64,000 bases of DNA from Kitasatospora gansuensis (GTDB lineage: Bacteria; Actinomycetota; Actinomycetes; Streptomycetales; Streptomycetaceae): contig NZ_JACHJR010000001.1 in the NCBI RefSeq assembly GCF_014203705.1, forward strand, positions 4,588,001 through 4,652,000, in the 5' to 3' direction. This document shows positions 24,856-32,890 of the stretch, in pieces (position 1 is the stretch's first letter; every line of letters starts with the position of its first letter). Under the pieces are notes generated by a model. That model saw nothing but the letters and a program-made list of their open reading frames with translations, did no database searches and was not told the origin of the DNA. The translations under genes were made by a program, and so were the position numbers.

Positions 24856-25530
24856 ATGAAGCTCTCCAAGCGGGCGACCGGCGCGTTGTTGCTGGCGGTC
24901 GGGTCCGGCGTACTCGCGGGCCAGTCGGCCGCGATGGCCGCCCCCGGCAACGCTCCGGTGACGCCCGGTCAGGTCGCGACGATCGAGGAGGAGTGGGGCA
25001 CCGAGGAGGTCCCGTTCACCATCCCGCTGGAGACCGTCAGCGAGCACCTGCCGCTGCTGCCGAAGGGCGGTCAGGTGTCGGGCGGGGTGCCGACCTCGCT
25101 GCTGATGCCGCCGGTGCCGGACGCGAAGCCGGGCGCCCAGCTGATCCCGGACCGGGTCGTCCCCGGGGTCGAGGTCGGCAAGGTCGGCCCCCGGCTGCAG
25201 GCCGCGCTGCCGCTGCCCACGGCCGATCACAGCACCGAGCTGGGTGACCTGGCGCTGGACGCGCCGGCCGCCCCGTTGAACGCCAAGGGGCCCGGTCTGA
25301 CCCTCGGTCAGCCGTTCTCCGTGGTCGAGGGCGGCACCGGTTCGGCCGCCGACGACGTGCTGACCGCCGGCGAGCTGGACCCCCAGCTGATCACGGCGCC
25401 GGTGCAGGCGATCCCGGGCGCCAAGGCGAGCCTGGGCAAGGGCGACGAGAAGATCGCGGTCACCGACTCGCTGGCCGACCTCACCTCGACCACCACCGGC
25501 ACCATGCGTGAGGTGCTCGACCAGGCCTGA
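24856..25530 (+). CDS. Secreted protein of unknown function in sheath cluster
   Basis: 224 residues from ATG 24856. A signal peptide (KLSKRATGALLLAVGSGVLA, cleavage near AMA-AP) is followed by a mature protein rich in Pro, Val, Leu and Gly. It has no Cys, membrane span, sortase motif or known catalytic motif. Repeated short LP/VP segments (LPLLPKGGQV, LMPPVPDAKP, QAALPLPT) suggest an extended structure. I do not recognise the family. It lies between rodlins and chaplins, so it could be a sheath-associated or envelope protein. Confidence 0.7.
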   Translation: MKLSKRATGALLLAVGSGVLAGQSAAMAAPGNAPVTPGQVATIEEEWGTEEVPFTIPLETVSEHLPLLPKGGQVSGGVPTSLLMPPVPDAKPGAQLIPDRVVPGVEVGKVGPRLQAALPLPTADHSTELGDLALDAPAAPLNAKGPGLTLGQPFSVVEGGTGSAADDVLTAGELDPQLITAPVQAIPGAKASLGKGDEKIAVTDSLADLTSTTTGTMREVLDQA

Positions 25531-25573
25531 CGCACCGTCTGACGCGCCGTACACCTGACGCACCGTACGGAAG

Positions 25574-25607
25574 AGCCCGGCATCCACCGTCCAGGAGGTG
25601 CCGGGCT
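25574..25607. terminator. Bidirectional hairpin terminator
   Basis: A 9-bp perfect stem AGCCCGGCA / TGCCGGGCT with a 16-base loop, between the convergent genes ending at 25530 and 25633. Confidence 0.65.
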
Positions 25608-25632
25608 CCGCTGTACGCGTGGGGGAGCGGGG

Positions 25633-25995
25633 TCAGCCGGGCAGCAGGTCGGTGACCTCACCGACCAGCAGCAGGTCCTCCGGGCCGCCGCCGCCGCTCA
25701 GCGGGGCGGTCAACGGGGCGGTGGAGACCGGCTGGAGGCCGTTGTCCGGTTCGAGCGCGAGGCCGTTGTTCAGCACGTCGGCCGAGGACTGGGCGAACGG
25801 GTCGAGCCGGAGCGTCTTGGCCGGCCGGACGCCGTGGCCGAGCGCGCCGGTCACCGCGCCGAGTCCCGCGCCGGCGTCCACCGGCTGCAACTGGCCGCCG
25901 GGCGCGGGCAGATCGACCGCCTGGGCGGCGGTGGGGGCGCCGAGCAGGGCGACGGCGGTGAGCAGGCCGAGCGACAGGTTCTTCCTGAGCGTCAT
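25633..25995 (-). CDS. Secreted protein of unknown function (120 aa)
   Basis: ATG 25995 with CAGGAG upstream. The signal peptide (MTLRKNLSLGLLTAVALLGA, cleavage near AQA-VD) leads to a mature part of about 95 residues, rich in Leu, Pro, Gly and Asp, with no Cys. The phrase SSADVLNNGLALEPDNGLQP faintly echoes SAADDVLTAGELDPQLITAP of the convergent 224-residue neighbour, so the two may be distant relatives. No known family. Location between rodlins and chaplins suggests a surface role. Confidence 0.65.
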   Translation of the reverse strand: MTLRKNLSLGLLTAVALLGAPTAAQAVDLPAPGGQLQPVDAGAGLGAVTGALGHGVRPAKTLRLDPFAQSSADVLNNGLALEPDNGLQPVSTAPLTAPLSGGGGPEDLLLVGEVTDLLPG

Positions 25996-26030
25996 GGGTG
26001 CAACTCCTGGATGGTGCCTGGGCGGACGCC

Positions 26031-26062
26031 GAAGCCCCTCGGTCGGCGGACCAAGGGGCTTC
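26031..26062 (-). terminator. Hairpin terminator after chaplin 1
   Basis: A 14-bp stem with one mismatch (GAAGCCCCTCGGTC / GACCAAGGGGCTTC) and a GGCG loop, 29 bases downstream of the chaplin stop. Confidence 0.7.
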
Positions 26063-26090
26063 GCACGGATGTGCTGCCGATCAGGGGAGA

Positions 26091-26357
26091 TCAGCAGTCC
26101 TCGTCGACCACCGGCGCCTCGACGTTGGCGCAGGAGTTGCCGAACGCCGGGTTCAGCAGGCCGACCAGGTTGGCGCTGTTGCCGCACAGGTTGACCGGGA
26201 TGTGCACCGGAACCTGGATCGAGTTGCCGGAGCCGACGCCGGGGGAACCGGCGGTGACGCCCTCGGCGGAGGAGCTCGCCAGCGCGGTGCCCGCACCGGC
26301 CGCGACGATGCCGACAACGGCGGCGCCGACGGCGGCGGCCTTCTTCACGTTCTGCAT
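26091..26357 (-). CDS. Short chaplin 1, with extra acidic Cys-ending tail
   Basis: 88 residues, ATG 26357. A signal peptide (KKAAAVGAAVVGIVAAGAGT) is followed by one chaplin domain: EGVTAGSPGVGSGNSIQVPV, then PVNLCGNSANLVGLLNPAFG and NSCAN. The two chaplin Cys are present. Unlike the others it continues with VEAPVVDEDC, adding an acidic tail and a third Cys. Chaplins assemble into amyloid-like fibrils that lower surface tension and coat aerial hyphae. The chaplin upstream ends 98 bases away behind a strong hairpin, leaving little room for a separate promoter. Confidence 0.92.
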   Translation of the reverse strand: MQNVKKAAAVGAAVVGIVAAGAGTALASSSAEGVTAGSPGVGSGNSIQVPVHIPVNLCGNSANLVGLLNPAFGNSCANVEAPVVDEDC

Positions 26358-26390
26358 GGGGGTTGATCTCCTAGATCACACAGGTGGGGT

Positions 26391-26426
26391 GGGTGGTGCC
26401 CCCGTACGGGTACGGGGGCACCACCC
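26391..26426 (-). terminator. Hairpin terminator after chaplin 2
   Basis: A perfect 16-bp stem beginning GGGTGGTGCCCCC with a four-base CGGG loop, 29 bases beyond the chaplin 2 stop. Confidence 0.85.
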
Positions 26427-26454
26427 GGTGAGGCGTGGCTCAGCCGGGGCCGAG

Positions 26455-26697
26455 TCAGCCGACGTTGGCGCAGGAGTTGCCGAACGCCGGGTTGAGCAGC
26501 GCGATGACGTTGACGGTGTTGCCGCAGACGTTCACCGGGATGTGGATCGGGACCTGGACGTTGTTGCCCGAGAGCACGCCCGGGGAGCCCGCCACGACGG
26601 CCTCGGCCTCGGAGCTGGCGGTGGCGGCACCGGCCGAGCCGAGCAGCAGGCCGGCGGCGGCGAGGGAGAGGACAGCAGCCTTCTTGATGTTGCGCAT
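26455..26697 (-). CDS. Short chaplin 2
   Basis: 80 residues; ATG 26697 with CGGAGGAAT upstream fixes the start, and upstream in-frame codons are ignored. Signal peptide KKAAVLSLAAAGLLLGSAGA, cleavage near ATA-SS. The mature ~50-residue chaplin domain reads AVVAGSPGVLSGNNVQVPIH, PVNVCGNTVNVIALLNPAFG, NSCANVG, with both Cys. It is the ChpE-H class, lacking a sortase signal, and is probably secreted and held in the sheath by assembly. Its 250-base upstream region shows no obvious BldN box. Confidence 0.93.
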   Translation of the reverse strand: MRNIKKAAVLSLAAAGLLLGSAGAATASSEAEAVVAGSPGVLSGNNVQVPIHIPVNVCGNTVNVIALLNPAFGNSCANVG

Positions 26698-26948
26698 GGG
26701 GATTCCTCCGTTTGGGCGGGCGAACCGAAATGTCGCCCGAGTTCTGGGGGGTACCGTGTGTGGTGTTTCAATCGAGCGGCCCAAGTGCCTTGTTGCGCCC
26801 GTGGCTTGGACGGTCTCGCTCGGCCGCTTCGTTCACGCGCCCCGTCGTTCAGTTCTCGCACGGTCGAGATCCGGACGCAATCGCGGCGCGCCCAGGCGGG
26901 TGTCGAAATACTCCACCTGGAAGTCTTCGGTCTGACGGATCGTCAGAG

Positions 26949-27206
26949 TCAGGCGTTGACGCAGGAGTTGCCGAACGCCGGGTTCAGCAGGCCGATCACG
27001 TCGACGGTGTTGCCGCACAGGTTGATCGGCACGTGCACCGGGACCTGCACGGAGTTGCCGGAGAGCACACCGGGCGAGCCGGCCGTGACGGCCTCGGCGG
27101 AGGCGCCACTGCTGTGGTGGCCGTGGGCGGCGGCAGCAGCGGCGCCGCTCAGCAGCAGGGCCGCGGTGGCGGCGGTACCGAGGGTGCCGTAGGCGAGCTT
27201 GCGCAT
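26949..27206 (-). CDS. Short chaplin 3
   Basis: 85 residues, ATG 27206. Signal peptide RKLAYGTLGTAATAALLLSG, then a His-rich HGHHSSGAS stretch not seen in the other copies. One chaplin domain follows (AVTAGSPGVLSGNSVQVPVH, PINLCGNTVDVIGLLNPAFG, NSCVNA) with both Cys. It is divergent from chaplin 4 and shares a 260-base intergenic region with it. The His-rich start of the mature protein could bind metal; that is only inference. Confidence 0.93.
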   Translation of the reverse strand: MRKLAYGTLGTAATAALLLSGAAAAAAHGHHSSGASAEAVTAGSPGVLSGNSVQVPVHVPINLCGNTVDVIGLLNPAFGNSCVNA

Positions 27207-27466
27207 GGTGCGAACTCATTTCTTGCGTGTGGATCAGTGGACTGGGTGGAGCTGGGTTCGCCAGTAAGAACGACGCAGTGCGCGGAGGGAAACGGGCGGC
27301 TTCCGCGATCACCCAAATGCCCGGATTGCTGCATCCGGGTGATTGTCGGAGGGTCGGCGCAACCCCGCCGGTCGGCCCTCGTTGGACTCGACGCACGCCT
27401 GTGCGCTTCCTTGCTCGTCCGCTGTTGGTACGGCAACTGGAAGAACTGATCTACGAGGAGACTCAA

Positions 27467-27706
27467 ATGAGCGTCAAGAAGGCCGCCGCTGTCGGCGCCG
27501 CTGTTGTCGGCATCGTTGCCGCCGGTGCGGGCACCGCGATGGCGAGTGCCGAGGCCGAGGGCGTCACCGCCGGCTCCCCGGGTGTCATCTCCGGCAACTC
27601 CGTCCAGGTTCCGGTGCACGTTCCGGTCAACCTCTGCGGCAACAGCGTCAACGTGATCGGCGCGCTGAACCCGTCGTTCGGCAACTCCTGCGCGAACGTC
27701 GGCTGA
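27467..27706 (+). CDS. Short chaplin 4
   Basis: 79 residues, ATG 27467 with CGAGGAGA upstream. Signal peptide (KKAAAVGAAVVGIVAAGAGT) is nearly identical to that of chaplin 1, indicating recent duplication. The chaplin domain reads EGVTAGSPGVISGNSVQVPV, PVNLCGNSVNVIGALNPSFG, NSCANVG with both Cys. It is the only chaplin here on the plus strand, divergent from chaplin 3. Its codons are more T/C-mixed at the start than in neighbours, perhaps reflecting high expression. Confidence 0.93.
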   Translation: MSVKKAAAVGAAVVGIVAAGAGTAMASAEAEGVTAGSPGVISGNSVQVPVHVPVNLCGNSVNVIGALNPSFGNSCANVG

Positions 27707-27794
27707 ATTCAGCCGCGTAACACCTGAGTTGTACCCGAACAGCGTCTGACGCCCGGCGTCGGACCGCCTCTCGGTCGATTCCGCCGTACCCGAG

Positions 27795-27835
27795 CCGCCG
27801 CTCCACGCCTCCCCTCCTGAGGCGCGGGGCGGCGG
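27795..27835 (+). terminator. Imperfect hairpin terminator after chaplin 4
   Basis: GCCGCC pairs with GGCGGC and GCCTC with GAGGC, with internal mismatches between. It lies about 90 bases after the chaplin 4 stop. Confidence 0.45.
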
Positions 27836-27988
27836 TTCCGCGCTGTCCGGCAGGTGTCAACTCCCTTGTCCTGAACGCGTCCTGACTCTTGTTGCGTTAC
27901 TTGTCAGTACCTAGCATGTGAGTCGGGCTCATCTTTGCGCCCGCCGTTCCACGCCCGATACTCCGCCCCCACCCTCAAGGAGTCACGC

Positions 27989-29632
27989 GTGATCAGGACA
28001 GCTCTGCCCGGTGCGCGGCGACCACGCCGTGCCGCCCTGACGGCCGCCGTCGGCCTGCTCGCCGCCCTCACCCTGGCGGGCACCCCCACCGCCTCGGCCG
28101 CCCCCACGGCCACCGTGAAGCCCGCCGCCGTCGTCGCGCTCGGCGACAGCGCCATCTCCGGGGAGGGCGCCGGCACCGACACCAACGACGCCTACGTGCC
28201 CGGCACCGACACCCCCACCAACTACTGTCACCGGCACGCGAAGTCGGAGATCTTCGTCACCGACCTGCCCGGTGTCACCCCGGTCGACCTGGCCTGTTCC
28301 GGCGCCCAGACCGGCGACCTGGTCAGCGACCCGGAGCTGGCGAAGATCACCGGCCCCGGCAGCGGCGACTTCGGCGAGGTCAAGCAGGACGTCCAACTCG
28401 CCCGCACGGCCGCCGAGTACGACGTCAAGATGGTGGTCGTCACGATCGGCGCCAACGACGACTTCGACTTCAGCGGCATCATGATGAGCTGCCTGACCCA
28501 GTACTTCCCGGTCCCCAAGGACCAGGGCTGCCGGGACACCATCGGCAGCGCCGCGATCACCCAGCGGGCCGAGCGGGTGATCCCCAAGGTGGTCGCGGCC
28601 CTCACCAACGTGCGCAACACCATGCGGACCGCCGGGTACGCCGACTCCTCGTACCAGCTGGTCTACCAGTCCTACTTCACCCCGATCACCCCGGACATCC
28701 GGCGCAACGACTACGTCGGCAAGGTCGCGGACGGCTGCCCGGCCTTCCCCGAGGACCTGGCCTGGGGGCACAACTGGGTGGTCCCGACGCTCAGCGACGC
28801 GCTCCGCACGGCGGCGGCGCGGGTGCCGGGGGTCCGGTACCTGGACCAGCGGCGGGTGTCCTACGGCCACGAGGTCTGCGCGGGCTGGACCAGTTCGCCG
28901 TACGAGTACACCAACGGTGACGTGATCGACCTGTCCGAGAAGACCAGGAACGGCTGCGACCACGAGATCGGCATCCCGGGCGTCTGCATGAACATGGTGC
29001 GGCAGTCCTACCACCTGCGGGTGGCCGGGTACCGGGGCGAGGGGGTCTGCCTCAACCAGTTCTACCGGCAGCCCGAGCTCAAGGAGGCGTTCTGCACGCT
29101 CAATCCGCAGAACACCACCTCGATCCAGCCGCTGACGCCCGGTCAGCCGTTCCCGGACAAGCCGGAGGCGGGCGCCTGGTACCAGCTCACCAACCTCGCC
29201 ACCGGCCAGGTGCTGGACTTCGCGGGCGGTGGCACGTACGGCGACAGCACCAACGGCCGGGCCGCGATCGGCTACCGGGCGACCGGCGGGCTGAACCAGT
29301 CCTTCGTGCTCAACTCCCGCTCGGCGGGCGGCTTCTCGCTCAACTTCAGCGGCAACAGGTCGATGTGCCTGGACGCCACCGGCGCGGCCACCGCACCCGG
29401 CACCCGGCTGGTCCAGTGGGCCTGCCACAGCGGTGACAACCAGCGCTGGATCTTCAAGCCCGCCGCGGCCGGCGGCTACCAACTGGCCGCCGCGATGGAC
29501 CAGTCCAAGGTGATGGGCCTGTCGGCCCAGCTGGACGGCCAGGGCAACCGGGTGGCCGAGCTGGCCGTCGACACCGGTGCGGCGGACCAGCGTTGGCAGA
29601 TCACCAAGCTCGGCATCGCGTACCTGCCGTGA
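27989..29632 (+). CDS. Secreted SGNH/GDSL hydrolase with ricin-type lectin domain
   Basis: 547 residues from GTG 27989 (CAAGGAG upstream). A long signal peptide ends near ASA-AP. The SGNH core has VVALGDSAISGEGAG (Ser nucleophile block), VDLACSGAQTGDLVSD, VVVTIGANDDFDFSG (Asn block) and a C-terminal SYHLRVAGYRGEG His region. Several Cys suggest disulfides. From about residue 400 a ricin-B/RICIN beta-trefoil (YQLTNLATGQVLDFAGGG, QWACHSGDNQRWIFKP) probably binds carbohydrate. It is likely an extracellular esterase or lipase acting on a glycan-linked substrate. It ends at a shared terminator. Confidence 0.85.
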   Translation: MIRTALPGARRPRRAALTAAVGLLAALTLAGTPTASAAPTATVKPAAVVALGDSAISGEGAGTDTNDAYVPGTDTPTNYCHRHAKSEIFVTDLPGVTPVDLACSGAQTGDLVSDPELAKITGPGSGDFGEVKQDVQLARTAAEYDVKMVVVTIGANDDFDFSGIMMSCLTQYFPVPKDQGCRDTIGSAAITQRAERVIPKVVAALTNVRNTMRTAGYADSSYQLVYQSYFTPITPDIRRNDYVGKVADGCPAFPEDLAWGHNWVVPTLSDALRTAAARVPGVRYLDQRRVSYGHEVCAGWTSSPYEYTNGDVIDLSEKTRNGCDHEIGIPGVCMNMVRQSYHLRVAGYRGEGVCLNQFYRQPELKEAFCTLNPQNTTSIQPLTPGQPFPDKPEAGAWYQLTNLATGQVLDFAGGGTYGDSTNGRAAIGYRATGGLNQSFVLNSRSAGGFSLNFSGNRSMCLDATGAATAPGTRLVQWACHSGDNQRWIFKPAAAGGYQLAAAMDQSKVMGLSAQLDGQGNRVAELAVDTGAADQRWQITKLGIAYLP

Positions 29633-29664
29633 TAACGCCCCCCAATCGCCGGAGGGCCTGAGCT

Positions 29665-29705
29665 GCAGCCGTACGGGAGACCGTGGTGGGCTCCCGTACG
29701 GCTGC
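29665..29705. terminator. Bidirectional hairpin terminator
   Basis: A perfect 15-bp stem with arms GCAGCCGTACGGGAG and its complement and an 11-base loop, between the convergent SGNH hydrolase and GH8 genes. Confidence 0.9.
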
Positions 29706-29715
29706 GGCGGACCGG

Positions 29716-31410
29716 CTACGGCAGCCAGTGGTTCCCGGTGATCGCGATCATCACCTGGAGCTGGATGCTGGCGCCGTAGTAGCCGCTCGGGTCCAGCGGG
29801 GTGGCGTTCAGCTTGTTCCAGATCGCGTCCAGCCAGGCCTGGCTGGACGCGTCGGTGGCGGCGGCCACCGCGAACGGTGCGATGAAGGCGACCGAGGAAC
29901 CGGCCTCCGCCACCGAGCCGTTCAGCTTGTAACCCTGGGCGATCTTGCTCGGGTCGCCGCCGGTGGCGGACTTCACCCAGGTGTTCATCTTCCGCACCGC
30001 CGCCAGCGACTTGGCGTCGCCGGTGGTGAGCGCGTCCACGCCCAGCCGCCAGGGGTCACGACAGGCGTTCCAGGAGTAGGCGCCGTCCAGCGTGGACTCC
30101 AGCACCTTGCCCGGGGCGGGCTTGAGGTCGCTGGTGTTGGTGTTGACCACGAAGTCGGGGAGCAGCCCGGTGCTGGGGGAGTAGGAGCTCTGCAGGTGGG
30201 CGACCGCGTTCTGGTGGGCGGTCAGGATGCCGTCCCAGGCCGCGTCGCCGGTCGCCTTCCGGAAGGCTTTGAAGTGGCCCGGCAGCCAGTCCGATGTGCG
30301 GCTCATGGTGTTGTAGTTGCCGTCGGACCAGTCGCCGAAGTTGGTCAGCTTGGTGCCGGCCACCACCTCGCTCGCCTTGATCGCGTTGATCCGCTTCACC
30401 GCGAGGGACTTGTAGTTGTAGCTCCCGGTGCTGCCCCACTGCCGGTCGGCCAGCAGCAGCGCGTACGCGATCTCCAGGTCCCCGTCGGTGGCGGAGTCGC
30501 TGCCGTCGACGCTCTTGCAGCTCGCGTCCTGCTCGGCGGCGTGCAGCGCGGAGTTGTTGACCGAGGGGTGGTCGAGGACGAACTTGAGCACCTTGTCGAA
30601 GGAGGTCCTGGCGTCCGGGTCGGCCCCGGCCATGGTGGCCAGGATGGTCAGGCCGTAGCCCTGGCCCTCGGCGACGTACGGGTGGTCCGCGTCGGTGGAG
30701 GCGATCGCCGACCAGCCGTTGCCGCACTTGGAGGTGACGAAGGCGGCCTTCCACTTCTTGTAGTAGTCCACCACCTTGGCGTCGTTGACGGCCTGGCTGC
30801 CGGACACCTTGATGGTCCCGGCGGCGTACGGGAACGCGTGGCTGCCGAAGGGCACGTTCGCGCCGCCGCCGGGGGTCGGGGTGGGAGTGGGTGTCGGGGT
30901 GGGCGTCGGGGTGGGCGTGCCGCCGCCGTACGCCTCCAGCTCGAACAGCGAGTAGCCGTAGGCCGTGCCGCGCGCGGTGCCGAAGACCCGCAGGTAGCGG
31001 CCGGTGCCACTGACCGTCAGGTCGTCGGTGCCGCCGTCGCCGGTGCTGGTGGCGTACACCTGACGCCAGCTGCTGCCGTCGTCGGACAGCTCCACCCGGT
31101 ACGCCTTGGCGTACGCGGCCTCCCAGTTGAGGACGACCCGGTTGACCGAGGTGCCGGCTCCGAGGTCGACCTGGATCCACTGGTTGTCCACGCCCTCGAC
31201 GCTGGCCCAGCGGGTGGTGCCGCTGCCGTCGACGGCCTTGGCACCGCCGTAGGTGCTGGTCTCGGAGGAGGAGACGGTGACCGGCCGGTTGAGCGCGAGG
31301 TTGCCCGGGGCGGCGTTGGCGGGGCTCAGGGCGAGCAGGCTGGTGAGCAGCGCTCCGGCTGCCGTGGCCGCGCAGAGCGCGACCGAAGTCTTGCTTCTGG
31401 TAAGGGACAT
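29716..31410 (-). CDS. Secreted glycoside hydrolase family 8 enzyme with F5/8C-type carbohydrate-binding domain
   Basis: 564 residues; ATG 31410 (MSLTRSK) opens a signal peptide ending near ANA-AP. Residues ~35-170 form a discoidin/CBM32-like domain (LALNRPVTVSSSETSTYGGA, GRYLRVFGTARGTAYGYSLF). A TP-repeat linker (about 175-195) follows. The catalytic GH8 domain has HPYVAEGQGYGLTIL (proton-donor Glu) and the GH8 signature SATDGDLEIAYALLLADRQW. Family 8 includes endoglucanases, lichenases and chitosanases. A CsnR-like operator at 31455-31471 favours chitosanase, by inference. Confidence 0.88.
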   Translation of the reverse strand: MSLTRSKTSVALCAATAAGALLTSLLALSPANAAPGNLALNRPVTVSSSETSTYGGAKAVDGSGTTRWASVEGVDNQWIQVDLGAGTSVNRVVLNWEAAYAKAYRVELSDDGSSWRQVYATSTGDGGTDDLTVSGTGRYLRVFGTARGTAYGYSLFELEAYGGGTPTPTPTPTPTPTPTPGGGANVPFGSHAFPYAAGTIKVSGSQAVNDAKVVDYYKKWKAAFVTSKCGNGWSAIASTDADHPYVAEGQGYGLTILATMAGADPDARTSFDKVLKFVLDHPSVNNSALHAAEQDASCKSVDGSDSATDGDLEIAYALLLADRQWGSTGSYNYKSLAVKRINAIKASEVVAGTKLTNFGDWSDGNYNTMSRTSDWLPGHFKAFRKATGDAAWDGILTAHQNAVAHLQSSYSPSTGLLPDFVVNTNTSDLKPAPGKVLESTLDGAYSWNACRDPWRLGVDALTTGDAKSLAAVRKMNTWVKSATGGDPSKIAQGYKLNGSVAEAGSSVAFIAPFAVAAATDASSQAWLDAIWNKLNATPLDPSGYYGASIQLQVMIAITGNHWLP

Positions 31411-31454
31411 GGCGGGAGCATGTTGGCTCGGGAGGGTGGGGGTCAACAGGTAGG

Positions 31455-31471
31455 TTAGTAAAGTTTCCTAA
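31455..31471. promoter_or_regulatory. CsnR-like palindromic operator upstream of GH8 gene
   Basis: TTAGTAAAGTTTCCTAA is a 17-bp palindrome about a central G with one mismatch. It resembles the AGGAAA-n-TTTCCT operator bound by the ROK-family chitosanase repressor CsnR in Streptomyces. It lies 45 bases before the GH8 start codon. Confidence 0.55.
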
Positions 31472-31631
31472 TGGAGACCGGTGTTCAGCGGGCTGTAATG
31501 CTCCGTGCCCGGACGGGTCGGCTCCGGTTGGCGGGACTGTCCAGCGGGCCGACCACCAGGCGGACAGCTCAGCGGATTCCGGGCCGGATCCAGCAGGATC
31601 GACGTACCACCTGCCTGCTCTGGAGCCCGTG

Positions 31632-32864
31632 ATGACCACCGCAATACCCGGCCCCCGGATCGCCGCCGTCGCCGAGGAGTTCGGCACCCCGGTCTGGATC
31701 TACGACGCGGAGCGCATCCGGCGTCAGATCGCCAGGCTCCGGCAGTTCGACACCATCAGGTTCGCCCAGAAGGCCTGCTCCAACACCCACCTGCTCCGGC
31801 TGATGCGCGAGCAGGGCGTCGCGGTGGACTCGGTCTCGCTCGGCGAGATCGAGCGGGCGCTCAAGGCCGGCTACCGGCCGGACGGCGCCGACGAGCCGAT
31901 CGTCTTCACCGCCGACCTGCTGGACCGGGCCACCCTGGCCCGGGTGGTCGAGCTCGGCATCCCGGTCAACGCGGGCTCCCCGCAGATGCTCGAACAGCTC
32001 GGCGAGGCGGCCCCGGGCCACCCGGTCTGGATCCGGATCAACCCCGGGTTCGGCCACGGCCACAGCCGCAAGACCAACACCGGCGGCGAGCAGAGCAAGC
32101 ACGGCATCTGGCACGAGCACCTGGCCTCGGCGCTCGCGCTGGTCGACCGGTACCGCCTCGACCTGACCGGCTTCCACATGCACATCGGCTCCGGGGTGGA
32201 CTACGGCCACCTGGAGGCGGTCTGCGAGACCATGGTCAAGCAGGTCAGGCTCTCCGGCCACGACGTCCGCGCCATCTCGGCCGGCGGCGGCCTCTCCGTC
32301 CCGTACGCCGCCGGGCAGCCCGAGGTGGACACCGACCGCTACTTCCGGATCTGGGACGCCGCCCGCCGCGAACTGGCCGGTGAACTCGGCCACCCCGTCC
32401 GGCTGGAGATCGAGCCCGGCCGCTTCCTGGTCGCCGACTCGGGCGTGCTGGCCGCCGAGGTGCGGGCCCAGAAGCCGGTCGGCAGCAACCACTTCGTGCT
32501 GGTCGACGCGGGCTTCAACGACCTGATGCGCCCCGCCATGTACGGCAGCGCGCACCGGGTCACCGTGCTCCGCGACGGCGCCGAGGTCGGCGCCCCGCTG
32601 ATCGACACCGTGCTGGCCGGGCCGCTCTGCGAGTCCGGCGACGTGTTCACCCAGGAGCCCGGCGGCGACGTGCTCCCCGTCCCGCTGCCCCGGGTCGAGA
32701 TCGGCGACCTCGCGGTCTTCCACGACACCGGCGCCTACGGCGCGAGCATGTCCTCGACCTACAACACCCGCCCGCTGATCCCCGAGGTGCTGGTCGACGG
32801 CCCGGAGACCCGGCTGATCCGCCGCCGCCAGACCGTCGAGGACCTGCTCGCCCTCGAGGACTGA
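31632..32864 (+). CDS. PLP-dependent diaminopimelate decarboxylase family protein
   Basis: 410 residues; ATG 31632 (GTG 31629 is possible). Type III PLP-decarboxylase fold: RFAQKACSNTHLLRLM holds the PLP lysine, GFHMHIGSG the stacking His, EIEPGRFLVADSG the phosphate-binding region and GPLCESGDVF the C-terminal catalytic Cys. These match LysA, which makes lysine from meso-diaminopimelate, but it is shorter than typical streptomycete LysA (~460), so it may be a secondary decarboxylase acting on another amino acid. It stands alone, facing the ABC permease. Confidence 0.82.
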   Translation: MTTAIPGPRIAAVAEEFGTPVWIYDAERIRRQIARLRQFDTIRFAQKACSNTHLLRLMREQGVAVDSVSLGEIERALKAGYRPDGADEPIVFTADLLDRATLARVVELGIPVNAGSPQMLEQLGEAAPGHPVWIRINPGFGHGHSRKTNTGGEQSKHGIWHEHLASALALVDRYRLDLTGFHMHIGSGVDYGHLEAVCETMVKQVRLSGHDVRAISAGGGLSVPYAAGQPEVDTDRYFRIWDAARRELAGELGHPVRLEIEPGRFLVADSGVLAAEVRAQKPVGSNHFVLVDAGFNDLMRPAMYGSAHRVTVLRDGAEVGAPLIDTVLAGPLCESGDVFTQEPGGDVLPVPLPRVEIGDLAVFHDTGAYGASMSSTYNTRPLIPEVLVDGPETRLIRRRQTVEDLLALED

Positions 32865-32890
32865 CGGAGCGTCGCCCGGTGGTGCTGCGG

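Noticed and set aside
27715..27745. CGTAAC box downstream of chaplin 4
   Set aside because: No BldN-like -10 box lies 16-17 bases away, and it is not placed before a gene start.
30880..30925. Tandem GGGTGTCGG/GGGCGTCGG repeats within the GH8 gene
   Set aside because: These simply encode the Thr-Pro linker between domains, a common feature of secreted hydrolases.
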